Of a stretch of DNA of 64,000 bases, positions 9,624 to 17,835 are shown piece by piece. Within the stretch, counting starts at the first letter, position 1. Each line of letters starts with the position of its first letter. The notes beneath the pieces are model-generated. The model ran no database searches, was not told the DNA's origin, and saw nothing but the letters and a program-made list of their open reading frames with translations. The DNA is from Croceimicrobium sp965656185 (GTDB taxonomy: Bacteria > Bacteroidota > Bacteroidia > Flavobacteriales > Schleiferiaceae), in NCBI GenBank assembly GCA_965656185.1, contig CBFHJH010000001.1, positions 1-64,000 of the forward strand, read 5' to 3'. A program made the position numbers and the translations under genes.

Positions 9624-9782
9624 TCACTCTTCACGTATTATTTCATCATTAGGATTGAGGTCACCCTGAGTGTCACTCACCACTTTGGTAGGACCATCAT
9701 TTAGGTACTGACGATCTTCATTCTCTTTGTTGCAGGCGCTTAGGCTCAAGCCTAGGACGGCGAATAAGATAAGCTTTTTCAT
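9624..9782 (-). CDS. Small lipoprotein, 52 residues
   Basis: A short reading frame with ATG at 9782 and TGA at 9624-9626. The product begins MKKLILFAVLGLSLSACNKE, a textbook lipoprotein signal with lipobox LSAC (Cys at residue 17). The mature part of about 36 residues is polar and acidic and ends NPNDEIIREE. It would be anchored in the inner or outer membrane; Cys followed by Asn gives no clear retention signal. No family is recognised. It sits alone between the symporter terminator and the TonB receptor gene. Its promoter should lie in 9783-9875, where the minus strand carries an imperfect TACTTTAG -7-like box. Confidence 0.72.
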   Translation of the reverse strand: MKKLILFAVLGLSLSACNKENEDRQYLNDGPTKVVSDTQGDLNPNDEIIREE

Positions 9783-9875
9783 TTCTGTTTAATTTTAGTT
9801 TCATGACTAAAGTATTGACAGAAAGAACCTTAGGCTTGTCGAATCTTGTTCTTTTGCGCTTAAAGAGCTGTTAAA

Positions 9876-12257
9876 TTAGAACTGAACGATTATTCCGATC
9901 GATGGAATTCGCGTACCATTTCCATTCTCAAGCAACTTGGTGGCATAGCGTTGCTGGTCTGCCGGATCGCCGGGGTTAAGGATGATTGGGTCTCCTTGGG
10001 CATCGCGTTCTAAGGCTAATAGAGGTTCACCGTCTACCGATTGCCCGAGAAGGTTTTGAACGTCTAAGTATAGGTTGAGCGCCCATTTTTCGAAAAACCA
10101 CTTTTTATCGATCCTTACGTTTACCCGATTAAAGTTATCGAATCGGGACTCATTTAGGCGGTTCCAATCAGGTAAACCCCGTCGGTTCACATTATACACA
10201 TTCACTAGCGAGCTAGTTGCTATATCGGTTGGGGTGAAAGGTGCGCCACCTAAGAATTGGTATTGGATTCCGGCTTCCCAGTTTTTACCGAATTTTTTAC
10301 CTCCGGTAAGGGTGATTATATTCTGATTGTCCCAAGAAGAGGGAACCAGATTCCCTTGGGCATCTTCGAACTCCGACTTCACGAGAGTATAGGCTAAGGT
10401 ACCGAACCAACCATCGTAGAGCTTTTGTTGATATAAGAACTCTAGGCCATAGGCTCTACCACTGGAACTTGACTGCGCCGGTTCATTACCGATCACGCCA
10501 AAGTCGCTACCCAAATTGGCCAGGGTGATGCCCCTTTCGGTAAGGAAAGGATAGTTGTCGTAGATTTTATAAAAGCCTTCTAAGCTCACCTTAGCGCTCC
10601 ATGGCAAGTAATAGGCAAAGCCCGCCACAATATGCTGGGTATTGATGTATTGCAGATCTTCATTTACCAAATTACCGAGGGTATCTCTAAAGCCAAGGGT
10701 GGTATAGGGAGGTAATTGGTTATAGATGGAGTAGGAGGTATTAAAACTTAGTTCGGGGCTAATATTCCAAGATAGTGCAAGCTTGGGTGAAATTTGGTTT
10801 AAGGGATTGGCGGTGCTGCTGTTAAAGGTATTTCCATCTAAACGCAGGCCCAAGTTCAAATTGATTCTTTCACTAAAGAAACTCCGGTTAAGATTAGCGA
10901 AGGCAAAATATTGAAATAATCTTAGGTCGGTTTCATAATCACGAGGGGCAGCACCAGGAGCGACACGCAGATCGAACTCAGAGGTAATATATTTAGCTTC
11001 CTCAAAACCAAAACCAGAGGTAATGCGCCAATCGCCGCCGCGGTAAAAGTTTTCGATCCTCAGTTTATTCTCGATTTCACGTGACTGGTAATCCAACAGC
11101 TGCTGGAGGTTCTCATCATTGTCTTGATACTTCACAGCGGTATTATTCAACATAAAGCGACTCAAGATGAAATTGGTATAGGAGTTCTTGCCAAAACGGG
11201 TGTATTTGGCACCGATCGAATAGTTCCACTGTTCATTTACCGGTAAAAATGCCAATTGAAATTGTTGCGCTTCGGTTTCATTGGCGTCAAGGTTCAATTG
11301 AAATTGATCGATCGCACCCAGGCCTAGGATAGTGAGCTGATTTTTATCGTCGAATTTGTGCTTTACCTTAAATTGAAAATCGTTGTAGGTGGGTAAGAAG
11401 GGGAGTTCTAAAACCGAAAAAAGGAATTGGAGGTAACTCCGACGGGCGGAAGCCAAAAAAGTGGTTTTCTCATTGATCGGTCCCTCTAGGGTTAGACCCA
11501 CTTCCGAGGCGCCCACTTGAAAGATGCCACCGATCCTATCTTTCCTACCGTCCTTCAATTTAATGTCCAAGACCGAACTCAGAGCATTGGCTTTTTCTAC
11601 TGGAAAGGCCGAGGTATAAAGGTCTACTTCTCTAATAAAGTTCACATTTATAAGGCCCACCGGACCTCCACTAGAGCCTTGGGTGGCGAAGTGATTGATG
11701 CTGGGAATTTCGATCCCATCGAGGAAAAAGCTGTTTTCATTAGGAGCACCACCACGAATAATGATATCGTTTCTAAAATTGGGCGTGGAGGCTACACCGG
11801 GTAAAGATTGGATAACCAAGGAAATGTCCTGGTTCCCCCCAGGATTACGCTGAATTTCGTTAATGCCCAGAGTGCTTACCGATACGGGACTTTCCACCTT
11901 GCGGGTAATTTTATCCTGAGCACTTACTTCTACCTCTTTCAAGGTCTCACTGTTTTCGCTCAGACGAAAGTCGAGTTCACGTGGACGAGAGAGACTAACT
12001 TGAACCTCGTATTCCGTTTTGTTACGGTAACCAACAAATGAAGCAGTTACATTGTAAAGACCGGGTGCTACCTCGAGGGTATAATTACCGTCGAGATCGG
12101 TAGTAGTGCCAATTTCGGTTCCCTCTATCACCACATTCGCAAAGGGCAAGGCCTCATTGTTGATTTCGTCGAATACACGACCGGTTATTTTACCTTTTTG
12201 GGCTTGGAGGGATAAACTCGCTAAAAAGGGGAGGCAGAGTAGGATTAATCGCTTCAA
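9876..12257 (-). CDS. TonB-dependent outer-membrane receptor (TTG start proposed)
   Basis: Outer-membrane receptor of about 793 residues. After the signal peptide (LILLCLPFLASLSLQAQ) comes a CarboxypepD_reg-like beta-sandwich (KGKITGRVFDEINNEALPFA, about 85 residues). A plug domain follows (SLPGVAS ... IIRGGAPNENSFFLDGIEIP), then a 22-strand-type barrel ending in the aromatic residue of GIIVQF. Such receptors import siderophores, vitamins or oligomers using ExbB/TonB energy. No SusD-like partner is adjacent, so it is not a typical Sus pair. The frame extends upstream to 12299 but has no ATG, and that extension runs through the upstream gene's terminator. The TTG at 12255-12257 places the Lys-Arg-hydrophobic signal peptide exactly at the N-terminus and is my choice. 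Substrate unknown. Confidence 0.88.
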   Translation of the reverse strand: MKRLILLCLPFLASLSLQAQKGKITGRVFDEINNEALPFANVVIEGTEIGTTTDLDGNYTLEVAPGLYNVTASFVGYRNKTEYEVQVSLSRPRELDFRLSENSETLKEVEVSAQDKITRKVESPVSVSTLGINEIQRNPGGNQDISLVIQSLPGVASTPNFRNDIIIRGGAPNENSFFLDGIEIPSINHFATQGSSGGPVGLINVNFIREVDLYTSAFPVEKANALSSVLDIKLKDGRKDRIGGIFQVGASEVGLTLEGPINEKTTFLASARRSYLQFLFSVLELPFLPTYNDFQFKVKHKFDDKNQLTILGLGAIDQFQLNLDANETEAQQFQLAFLPVNEQWNYSIGAKYTRFGKNSYTNFILSRFMLNNTAVKYQDNDENLQQLLDYQSREIENKLRIENFYRGGDWRITSGFGFEEAKYITSEFDLRVAPGAAPRDYETDLRLFQYFAFANLNRSFFSERINLNLGLRLDGNTFNSSTANPLNQISPKLALSWNISPELSFNTSYSIYNQLPPYTTLGFRDTLGNLVNEDLQYINTQHIVAGFAYYLPWSAKVSLEGFYKIYDNYPFLTERGITLANLGSDFGVIGNEPAQSSSSGRAYGLEFLYQQKLYDGWFGTLAYTLVKSEFEDAQGNLVPSSWDNQNIITLTGGKKFGKNWEAGIQYQFLGGAPFTPTDIATSSLVNVYNVNRRGLPDWNRLNESRFDNFNRVNVRIDKKWFFEKWALNLYLDVQNLLGQSVDGEPLLALERDAQGDPIILNPGDPADQQRYATKLLENGNGTRIPSIGIIVQF

Positions 12258-12283
12258 AATTTGGATTGTTGATGATTCAGCAT

Positions 12284-12310
12284 AAAAAACCCCGACCAAT
12301 GGTCAGGGTT
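12284..12310 (-). terminator. Terminator after the SRPBCC/GyrI-like gene
   Basis: On the minus strand, AACCCTGACC, three-base loop, GGTCGGGGTT followed by TTTT. This is a 10 bp stem with one G-T wobble. It lies between the SRPBCC gene stop (12329) and the proposed TTG start of the receptor (12257), showing that the receptor is transcribed separately. Confidence 0.85.
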
Positions 12311-12328
12311 CACGGCTAGATCAATTTT

Positions 12329-13342
12329 TTATAATGTTGGATAGTACACCTTGGTAAGCCATTTATTCGTATCCGGCTCTTCGCTGGGATCGGTTACGTA
12401 AAATTCTAGGCCGATGCCCGCCAACTCGATTTTATTTTCCAAGGCATAGTCTTCGATCATTTGATGAGCTTTGCCTGTGAGCTCGTAAGGTCCGTAGAAA
12501 TCAACTTCTAAGCCTTTAGAAGCAGAGAGCACTCTTTTTTGAATCTCATCTTGCTCTTCAAGATCGGTAAGAATAGGGATACAGAATTCAATGGTGGTTT
12601 GGCGCGTTTCTTCGTTCCATTCGTGGTAAATGGCGAAGGGGGCATCTTTCACCTTTTGCATGTCTTTCCCAAGGTAATTGATGATCTTGGTGTAATTCTT
12701 GGCGAAGTATTCTGAACCGTTCTCCGCAAATTCCGCCATATCTACCGTTTGGGTAATACTAAAAAAGGGGATGGAGTCTTTTTCAACTGTAATCACTGGG
12801 CTCTCCACCGTTTCTACCTTTTGACTTTCTACCAGGTATTTAATATTAGCCAAACCGGTTTCAAAATCGCCAGCAATGGCCCCTTTAAAAAGGCTGCCGA
12901 AGATGCGCATAAAGAAGGAGTATTTGGTAACAAAACCCCAGGTTACTTCAATGCGGTTGTCGCTTACCTTGTTAAAAGACCAAAATCCATCTGCTTCTCC
13001 CATACCATTAAAAATAATGTGGGTCTTGATCGAGTCATTTTCCACGACCTTGGTAATGCGTTGACTGCCACCCTCGTCCTGATCACTGGTCCAGGAATAA
13101 GAAGCCCCTTGTCCGGTGGTTTGTTCGTTATACCTAAATTTCATGCTGGGGTCTTTTGCTAACCAGGGCGACCAATTTTCCCAATTGCGGAAATCGACCA
13201 CCTGTTCAAATGCGGCTTTTTTGGAACCCTTGATATTGATGCTCCGCTGCACAACGACCTCGGAGGGCAAGAAAAGGCTAATAATTACGTAGATCCCAAA
13301 GAGGATCAATAGGATAATAAGGACAAGTTTAAGGATGCGCAT
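12329..13342 (-). CDS. Membrane-anchored SRPBCC (polyketide cyclase-like) and GyrI-like protein
   Basis: A 337-residue protein starting at ATG 13342 (MRILKLVLIILLILFGIYV). The longer frame to 13516 is rejected because it overlaps the divergent guaA gene and would bury this hydrophobic start. Residues about 3-25 form one membrane anchor. Residues about 30-170 form an SRPBCC ligand-binding domain (RSINIKGSKKAAFEQVVDFRNWENWSPW is the typical opening). Residues about 190-335 resemble a GyrI-like/AraC effector-binding domain. Family members bind small hydrophobic molecules; enzymatic activity is not established. It is divergent from guaA with about 135 bases between starts, and transcription ends at the terminator at 12284-12310. 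Confidence 0.8.
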   Translation of the reverse strand: MRILKLVLIILLILFGIYVIISLFLPSEVVVQRSINIKGSKKAAFEQVVDFRNWENWSPWLAKDPSMKFRYNEQTTGQGASYSWTSDQDEGGSQRITKVVENDSIKTHIIFNGMGEADGFWSFNKVSDNRIEVTWGFVTKYSFFMRIFGSLFKGAIAGDFETGLANIKYLVESQKVETVESPVITVEKDSIPFFSITQTVDMAEFAENGSEYFAKNYTKIINYLGKDMQKVKDAPFAIYHEWNEETRQTTIEFCIPILTDLEEQDEIQKRVLSASKGLEVDFYGPYELTGKAHQMIEDYALENKIELAGIGLEFYVTDPSEEPDTNKWLTKVYYPTL

Positions 13343-13465
13343 GCTTGGTTCTTTGATGAGCCGCAAATTACTAAATTCAGTTCTAGGGGAATATTTATTA
13401 GGATCGCTTGTTGAAATTTTCTTGCTCTTAGCCAGAATATGCCTTTCGGTTGACGCAAAATGAAA

Positions 13466-13473
13466 TAACTTTG
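13466..13473 (+). promoter_or_regulatory. -7 promoter element of guaA; mRNA probably leaderless
   Basis: TAACTTTG is an exact match to TAnnTTTG and ends only four bases before the guaA ATG. Transcription would therefore begin at or beside the start codon. A weak TTTC lies 18 bases upstream as a possible -33 box. Confidence 0.5.
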
Positions 13474-13477
13474 CGGC

Positions 13478-15007
13478 ATGCAAGAAAAAATCCTCATTCT
13501 CGATTGTGGTTCTCAATATACTCAGTTGATAGCCAGAAGAGTACGCGAGTTAAACGTGTACTGTGAAATCTACCCCTACAATAATATTCCAGAAATCGAT
13601 GCCGATTTCAAAGGTCTGATCATTAGCGGCAGTCCTTCTTCGGTAAATGATAGTGAAGCCCCTCAGATCGATTTGAGTGCCTTTCGCAGGAATATGCCAG
13701 TGCTAGGAGTGTGTTATGGGGCCCAGTATCTTGCGAAGACCGAAGGAGGTAAGGTAGAAGCCTCGGAAACCCGCGAGTACGGAAGGGCCAAATTAGAGAG
13801 CTTCGACCATGACTCTCCTTTAATGAAGGGGATGCCTAGCCATTCTCAAGTTTGGATGAGTCACGGTGATACGATTTTAAACATTCCAGAGAGCTTCCAA
13901 TTGATAGCCAGTACCCGCGACGTAAAAGTTGCGGCCTATCACATCAAAGGAGAGGATACCTATGGAATTCAATTTCATCCCGAGGTATATCACAGTACCG
14001 ATGGTAAGATATTGATCCGTAATTTCTTAGTGGATATTTGTGCTTGCACACAAGACTGGACACCCAGTTCTTTCGTAGAAGATACGGTAGAGGCTATGCA
14101 AGCCAAATTGGGATCAGATAAAGTAGTTTTAGGCCTTAGTGGTGGTGTAGATAGTACAGTTACGGCGGTATTGCTTTCGAAAGCGATCGGGGAGAACCTA
14201 CACTGTATTTTCGTGAATAATGGATTGCTGCGCAAGAATGAGTTCGAGGATGTTTTGGAGCAGTACCAAGGAATGGGCTTAAATGTAAAAGGAGTGGATG
14301 CAAGCGATCAGTTCCTTTCAGCCTTAGCGGGAGAAAAAGATCCTGAGAAGAAGCGCAAGATCATTGGCCGCGTATTTATAGAGGTATTTGATCAGGAAGC
14401 TTCCGCCATTAGCGGAGTAGACTGGCTTGCTCAAGGAACGATCTATCCCGATGTAATCGAATCAGTATCGGTAAAAGGACCTTCGGCTACTATTAAATCG
14501 CATCACAATGTTGGCGGCTTACCCGACTTTATGAAATTGAAGGTGGTAGAGCCCATGAACACCTTATTTAAGGACGAAGTACGGAGGGTTGGAGCCGCTA
14601 TGGGTATTGCCGATAACCTCTTAGGTCGTCATCCTTTCCCCGGCCCCGGCTTGGCCATCCGAATACTGGGTGACATTACCCCAGAAAAGGTTAGCATATT
14701 ACAAGAGGTGGACGCCATCTTTATCAATGGCCTTAAAGAACATGATCTTTATGACGAAGTTTGGCAGGCCGGCGCGATCTTATTACCGGTACAATCGGTA
14801 GGCGTAATGGGCGATGAGCGGACTTACGAGCAAGTGGTAGCGCTGCGTGCAGTAGAGAGTACTGATGGAATGACGGCAGATTGGGTACATTTGCCCTATG
14901 AGTTCTTAGCGGAGACCTCGAATAAAATAATTAACCGGGTAAAAGGCGTTAACCGTGTGGTATATGATATCAGCTCTAAACCACCGGCAACAATCGAATG
15001 GGAATAA
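13478..15007 (+). CDS. guaA: GMP synthase (glutamine-hydrolysing)
   Basis: Converts XMP, ATP and glutamine to GMP in the cytoplasm, the last step of guanine nucleotide synthesis. The 509-residue length is normal. The N-terminal class I amidotransferase domain has nucleophile Cys79 (GVCYGAQ) and the His167/Glu169 pair (FHPEV). The ATP-pyrophosphatase domain begins with the P-loop LSGGVDS at about 219-225. The C-terminal dimerisation domain carries HPFPGPGLAIR and ends PPATIEWE. Its stop lies 10 bases inside the following LysM gene, so the two are probably co-transcribed. Confidence 0.98.
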   Translation: MQEKILILDCGSQYTQLIARRVRELNVYCEIYPYNNIPEIDADFKGLIISGSPSSVNDSEAPQIDLSAFRRNMPVLGVCYGAQYLAKTEGGKVEASETREYGRAKLESFDHDSPLMKGMPSHSQVWMSHGDTILNIPESFQLIASTRDVKVAAYHIKGEDTYGIQFHPEVYHSTDGKILIRNFLVDICACTQDWTPSSFVEDTVEAMQAKLGSDKVVLGLSGGVDSTVTAVLLSKAIGENLHCIFVNNGLLRKNEFEDVLEQYQGMGLNVKGVDASDQFLSALAGEKDPEKKRKIIGRVFIEVFDQEASAISGVDWLAQGTIYPDVIESVSVKGPSATIKSHHNVGGLPDFMKLKVVEPMNTLFKDEVRRVGAAMGIADNLLGRHPFPGPGLAIRILGDITPEKVSILQEVDAIFINGLKEHDLYDEVWQAGAILLPVQSVGVMGDERTYEQVVALRAVESTDGMTADWVHLPYEFLAETSNKIINRVKGVNRVVYDISSKPPATIEWE

Positions 15008-17157
15008 AGAATATCGCAAAAATCACTGTTTTTTTCTGCTTTCTGTTTCTAGGCTTTACGCTGAAGGGGCAGAATAGTAGTCGTATTCATCAGGTCAAAC
15101 AAGGAGAGACTCTTTATGGGATTTCACGTCAGTACGACTTGAAACCAGAAGATATCCTACGTTTCAACCCTGAGGTAAAAGCAGATGGGCTTAAAATCGG
15201 AACCAAGCTTTTAATACCCGACCCAAAGTCATTGAGTTTGGCCGAGGAAAAGGAAGTAGAAGAAAAGCGAGATTCGAGCCGCTATTTTTACCACACAGTA
15301 AGCGAAGGAGAAACCCTTTATTCGATCGCTAAGCAATACGATCGAAGTATGGCCTCGATAGAATTGGCCAATCCCGCCCTTCAAGAAGGCGGTTTAAAAG
15401 CGGGTATGGTCCTACGCATACCTAAGCAGAAGCTTCAATCTGAACCAAGCGAAGAAGATCAAACCACCAAGGCTGACCAAAAGACGGGCACCGAAGACAT
15501 TACTAATGCCGATGAGGATTGGTTTTACCATAAAGTGGCGGTGGGACAAACCGCTTATTCCTTATCTAAAAAATATTCGATCAGCCTAGATAGTCTTTAC
15601 CTTTTGAATCCCAGCGCGGAGAATGGTTTGAGAATCGATCAGTGGTTGAAGTTTCCCTTAAATCGCAAGCCAAAGCCTAAAGCGAAAAAGCAACCTTTTG
15701 AAGGAGAAGTGCTTCAAGCGGAAGCGCCAACGGCAGTGCAGGATACCCCAAAGGTGAGCGGTAGCGGCAATAGCAAGTATTTTCTGTACAAGGTTAAGGC
15801 GGGAGATACTTTTTTCAGTCTTAAACAACGCTACTTTGTAGAGGAGGAAGAGTTGATCGATTTGAATCCGGAGCTTAAGAAAGGTCTGGAGCAAGGGCGC
15901 TATATCATTATGCCTAAGAAGGAGGAATCCAAGGAACTATCTTGGTTGGAGAAACTTTTGAAGGACCAAGATAAAACGCCTAAGGATACTAGTTCAGTTT
16001 CGGACGACACCAAGGCACAAAAGGACGCACTTAATGAGCCTGATTCTCTGGAGCCGGATAGCATTGACCTGCCCATTGATAGTGCCGCAATCGATAGTAA
16101 TGAGCGTTACACCATTGGCGTAATTCTACCTTTCCGCGCTTATTTATATTCAGATACCTTAGACTACCGCAATTTTGAGGCCCATCGAGATAGTGAGATG
16201 GCCATGCAGTTCTACCTGGGTTTGAAAATGGCGGCCGATTCGCTGAAAAAGCAAGGAATGAACTTAAAGCTCCGCGTTTATGATTCGGAAGGCAATACCA
16301 ATCGTATAAAGGCCATCGCAGCCGATATGGAGGAAAATGAGATCGACTTGGTATTCGGTCCAGCCTATTCCAAAAACGTGGAAATGCTTGCTGAGGAGCT
16401 TCCGGAAGTTCCCATTATTAGTCCGTTGAGTAGAGCAGTTGAGGTCGCAAATAAGCCTTATTTAGTGCAAATGGTGCCACCGGATGAGGTGCGAAACCAG
16501 CGTATCGCTGATTTAATAAACGATCAGTATCCGCAATCAAAGGTGTTTTTTGCGCACTGCGGCACTGAGGAAGAAAAAAAACAGGCCCAGGCGATAAAGG
16601 CTTATCTAAATCCGCGTGAACATGGCTTTATCAATAATATCCTAGACTGTGAGGAATTGCAGAATAGTAGGAGTTTTAGCCTTGGTCCTAAAGACAGTAT
16701 TGCCAAGGTAGTGATCTTGCTTAGCAATAAACCGGTCTTTACTACCGACTTGGTTTCTAAATTATACGGATTAAGGGATAGCACCGTAGTATTGGTGGCA
16801 AGTCCGCGGGTATTGAACATGCCTACCATGGAGCTCCATTATCTAGATGCCTTGAATTATGCTACTTATGAGGTTCGAAATGTGAATTATAAGGATAGTT
16901 TAACAGAAGCATTGATCATGAGGTTTCGGGCTATAAATGAGGCCGATGCTGGTCCTTTTGCCCTTCAAGGTTTCGACGCAGCCTATTATTTCTTGTCGAA
17001 TTTATGGGGTTTGGGGCCATTTATGCTCGATCATTTAGAGCCGTCACTTGGTCGGAGTACCGGCTTTAAGTTTGAACGTATCAAAGACGGTGGGCTTGAG
17101 AACCAATACCTCTTTCTAAGCCAGATGCATGATTTTAAAATGCATCGCATACCCTAA
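14998..17157 (+). CDS. Four-LysM protein fused to a periplasmic-binding-protein-like domain
   Basis: A 719-residue exported protein. A signal peptide (about 1-24) is followed by four LysM peptidoglycan-binding repeats at about 28-73, 98-141, 177-222 and 262-305. Each has the VxxGxTxYSxSxxY type opening (VKQGETLYGIS, VSEGETLYSIA, VAVGQTAYSLS, VKAGDTFFSLK). An acidic, Asp/Ser-rich linker (about 315-370) leads to a type I periplasmic-binding-protein/receptor fold from about 372 (YTIGVILPFRAYL ... EIDLVFGPAYSKNVEMLAEELP). LysM units hold it on the cell wall; the ligand of the C-terminal domain is unknown. The start ATG overlaps the end of guaA. No ABC permease is nearby, so a sensing or envelope-assembly role is as likely as transport. 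Confidence 0.85.
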   Translation: MGIKNIAKITVFFCFLFLGFTLKGQNSSRIHQVKQGETLYGISRQYDLKPEDILRFNPEVKADGLKIGTKLLIPDPKSLSLAEEKEVEEKRDSSRYFYHTVSEGETLYSIAKQYDRSMASIELANPALQEGGLKAGMVLRIPKQKLQSEPSEEDQTTKADQKTGTEDITNADEDWFYHKVAVGQTAYSLSKKYSISLDSLYLLNPSAENGLRIDQWLKFPLNRKPKPKAKKQPFEGEVLQAEAPTAVQDTPKVSGSGNSKYFLYKVKAGDTFFSLKQRYFVEEEELIDLNPELKKGLEQGRYIIMPKKEESKELSWLEKLLKDQDKTPKDTSSVSDDTKAQKDALNEPDSLEPDSIDLPIDSAAIDSNERYTIGVILPFRAYLYSDTLDYRNFEAHRDSEMAMQFYLGLKMAADSLKKQGMNLKLRVYDSEGNTNRIKAIAADMEENEIDLVFGPAYSKNVEMLAEELPEVPIISPLSRAVEVANKPYLVQMVPPDEVRNQRIADLINDQYPQSKVFFAHCGTEEEKKQAQAIKAYLNPREHGFINNILDCEELQNSRSFSLGPKDSIAKVVILLSNKPVFTTDLVSKLYGLRDSTVVLVASPRVLNMPTMELHYLDALNYATYEVRNVNYKDSLTEALIMRFRAINEADAGPFALQGFDAAYYFLSNLWGLGPFMLDHLEPSLGRSTGFKFERIKDGGLENQYLFLSQMHDFKMHRIP

Positions 17158-17217
17158 GTAATACAAATCACGGTATTTCTGAAACTTCTTCACGAAATTT
17201 CATTTAAATATTTTGTG

Positions 17218-17835
17218 ATGAAGAATTACCTGGGAAATGGCTTAATACTTGCCTTTGCCGCGGCAAGTTTATGGGCCTGTGAAAAGGAAGAATCTACGGC
17301 AACAGAACCAAACCTTAACTCCAATATTTCGGTAGAGGACCGCGAAGCTTTGTTATTTATGTTGGAGGAAGAAAAGCTGGCTCGTGACACCTATCGCTAT
17401 TTGGACAGTATTTATCAATTTCAACCGTTGACCAATATTGCAGCAAGTGAGCAGGTACATATGAATGCTATTGCAAGCTTATTGGATCAGTATGGTATTT
17501 CTTATGCCATAGCTCAGCCTGGAGTCTTTAGCGATGCCGATCTACAACATTTCTATGATCAATTTATATCAAGTGGAGCAACGAGTGGCACTTCAGCCCT
17601 TTATGTAGGAGCTACTATTGAGGACCTCGATATCGTTGACTTGCAAGAGTATATTGATGCCTCAACGAACAATGAATTAATTGCTGTTTTTACCAAGCTT
17701 CAATGTGGCTCACGGAATCACCTACGAGCCTTTAGCTCTAACCTCAGTAGCCTGGGCGAGACTTATGAACCCCAATTCTTAGATTCTGCCCAGTATGCCG
17801 CCATACTAGCCCGAAGTCACGAGCATTGCAATTAA
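17218..17835 (+). CDS. DUF2202 lipoprotein (ferritin-like)
   Basis: A 205-residue lipoprotein. The ATG at 17218 is preferred over the GTG just before it. The lipobox is LWAC, with a Glu/Lys-rich stretch after the Cys. Residues about 40-200 match the DUF2202 pattern: EDREALLFMLEEEKLARDTY, then SEQVHMNAIASLLDQYGI. These paired Glu and His residues are typical of a ferritin-like four-helix bundle that could hold metal. The biochemical role of DUF2202 is not established. The stop codon overlaps by four bases the stop of the converging MoxR-type gene. Confidence 0.82.
   Translation: MKNYLGNGLILAFAAASLWACEKEESTATEPNLNSNISVEDREALLFMLEEEKLARDTYRYLDSIYQFQPLTNIAASEQVHMNAIASLLDQYGISYAIAQPGVFSDADLQHFYDQFISSGATSGTSALYVGATIEDLDIVDLQEYIDASTNNELIAVFTKLQCGSRNHLRAFSSNLSSLGETYEPQFLDSAQYAAILARSHEHCN

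Noticed and set aside
12258..12299. Upstream extension of the TonB receptor
   Set aside because: It has no ATG, reads through a terminator stem and would place 14 extra residues before the signal peptide.
12749..13162. A 137-codon plus-strand frame
   Set aside because: It lies antisense to the SRPBCC/GyrI-like gene, has no start context and no recognisable domain; it is a shadow frame.
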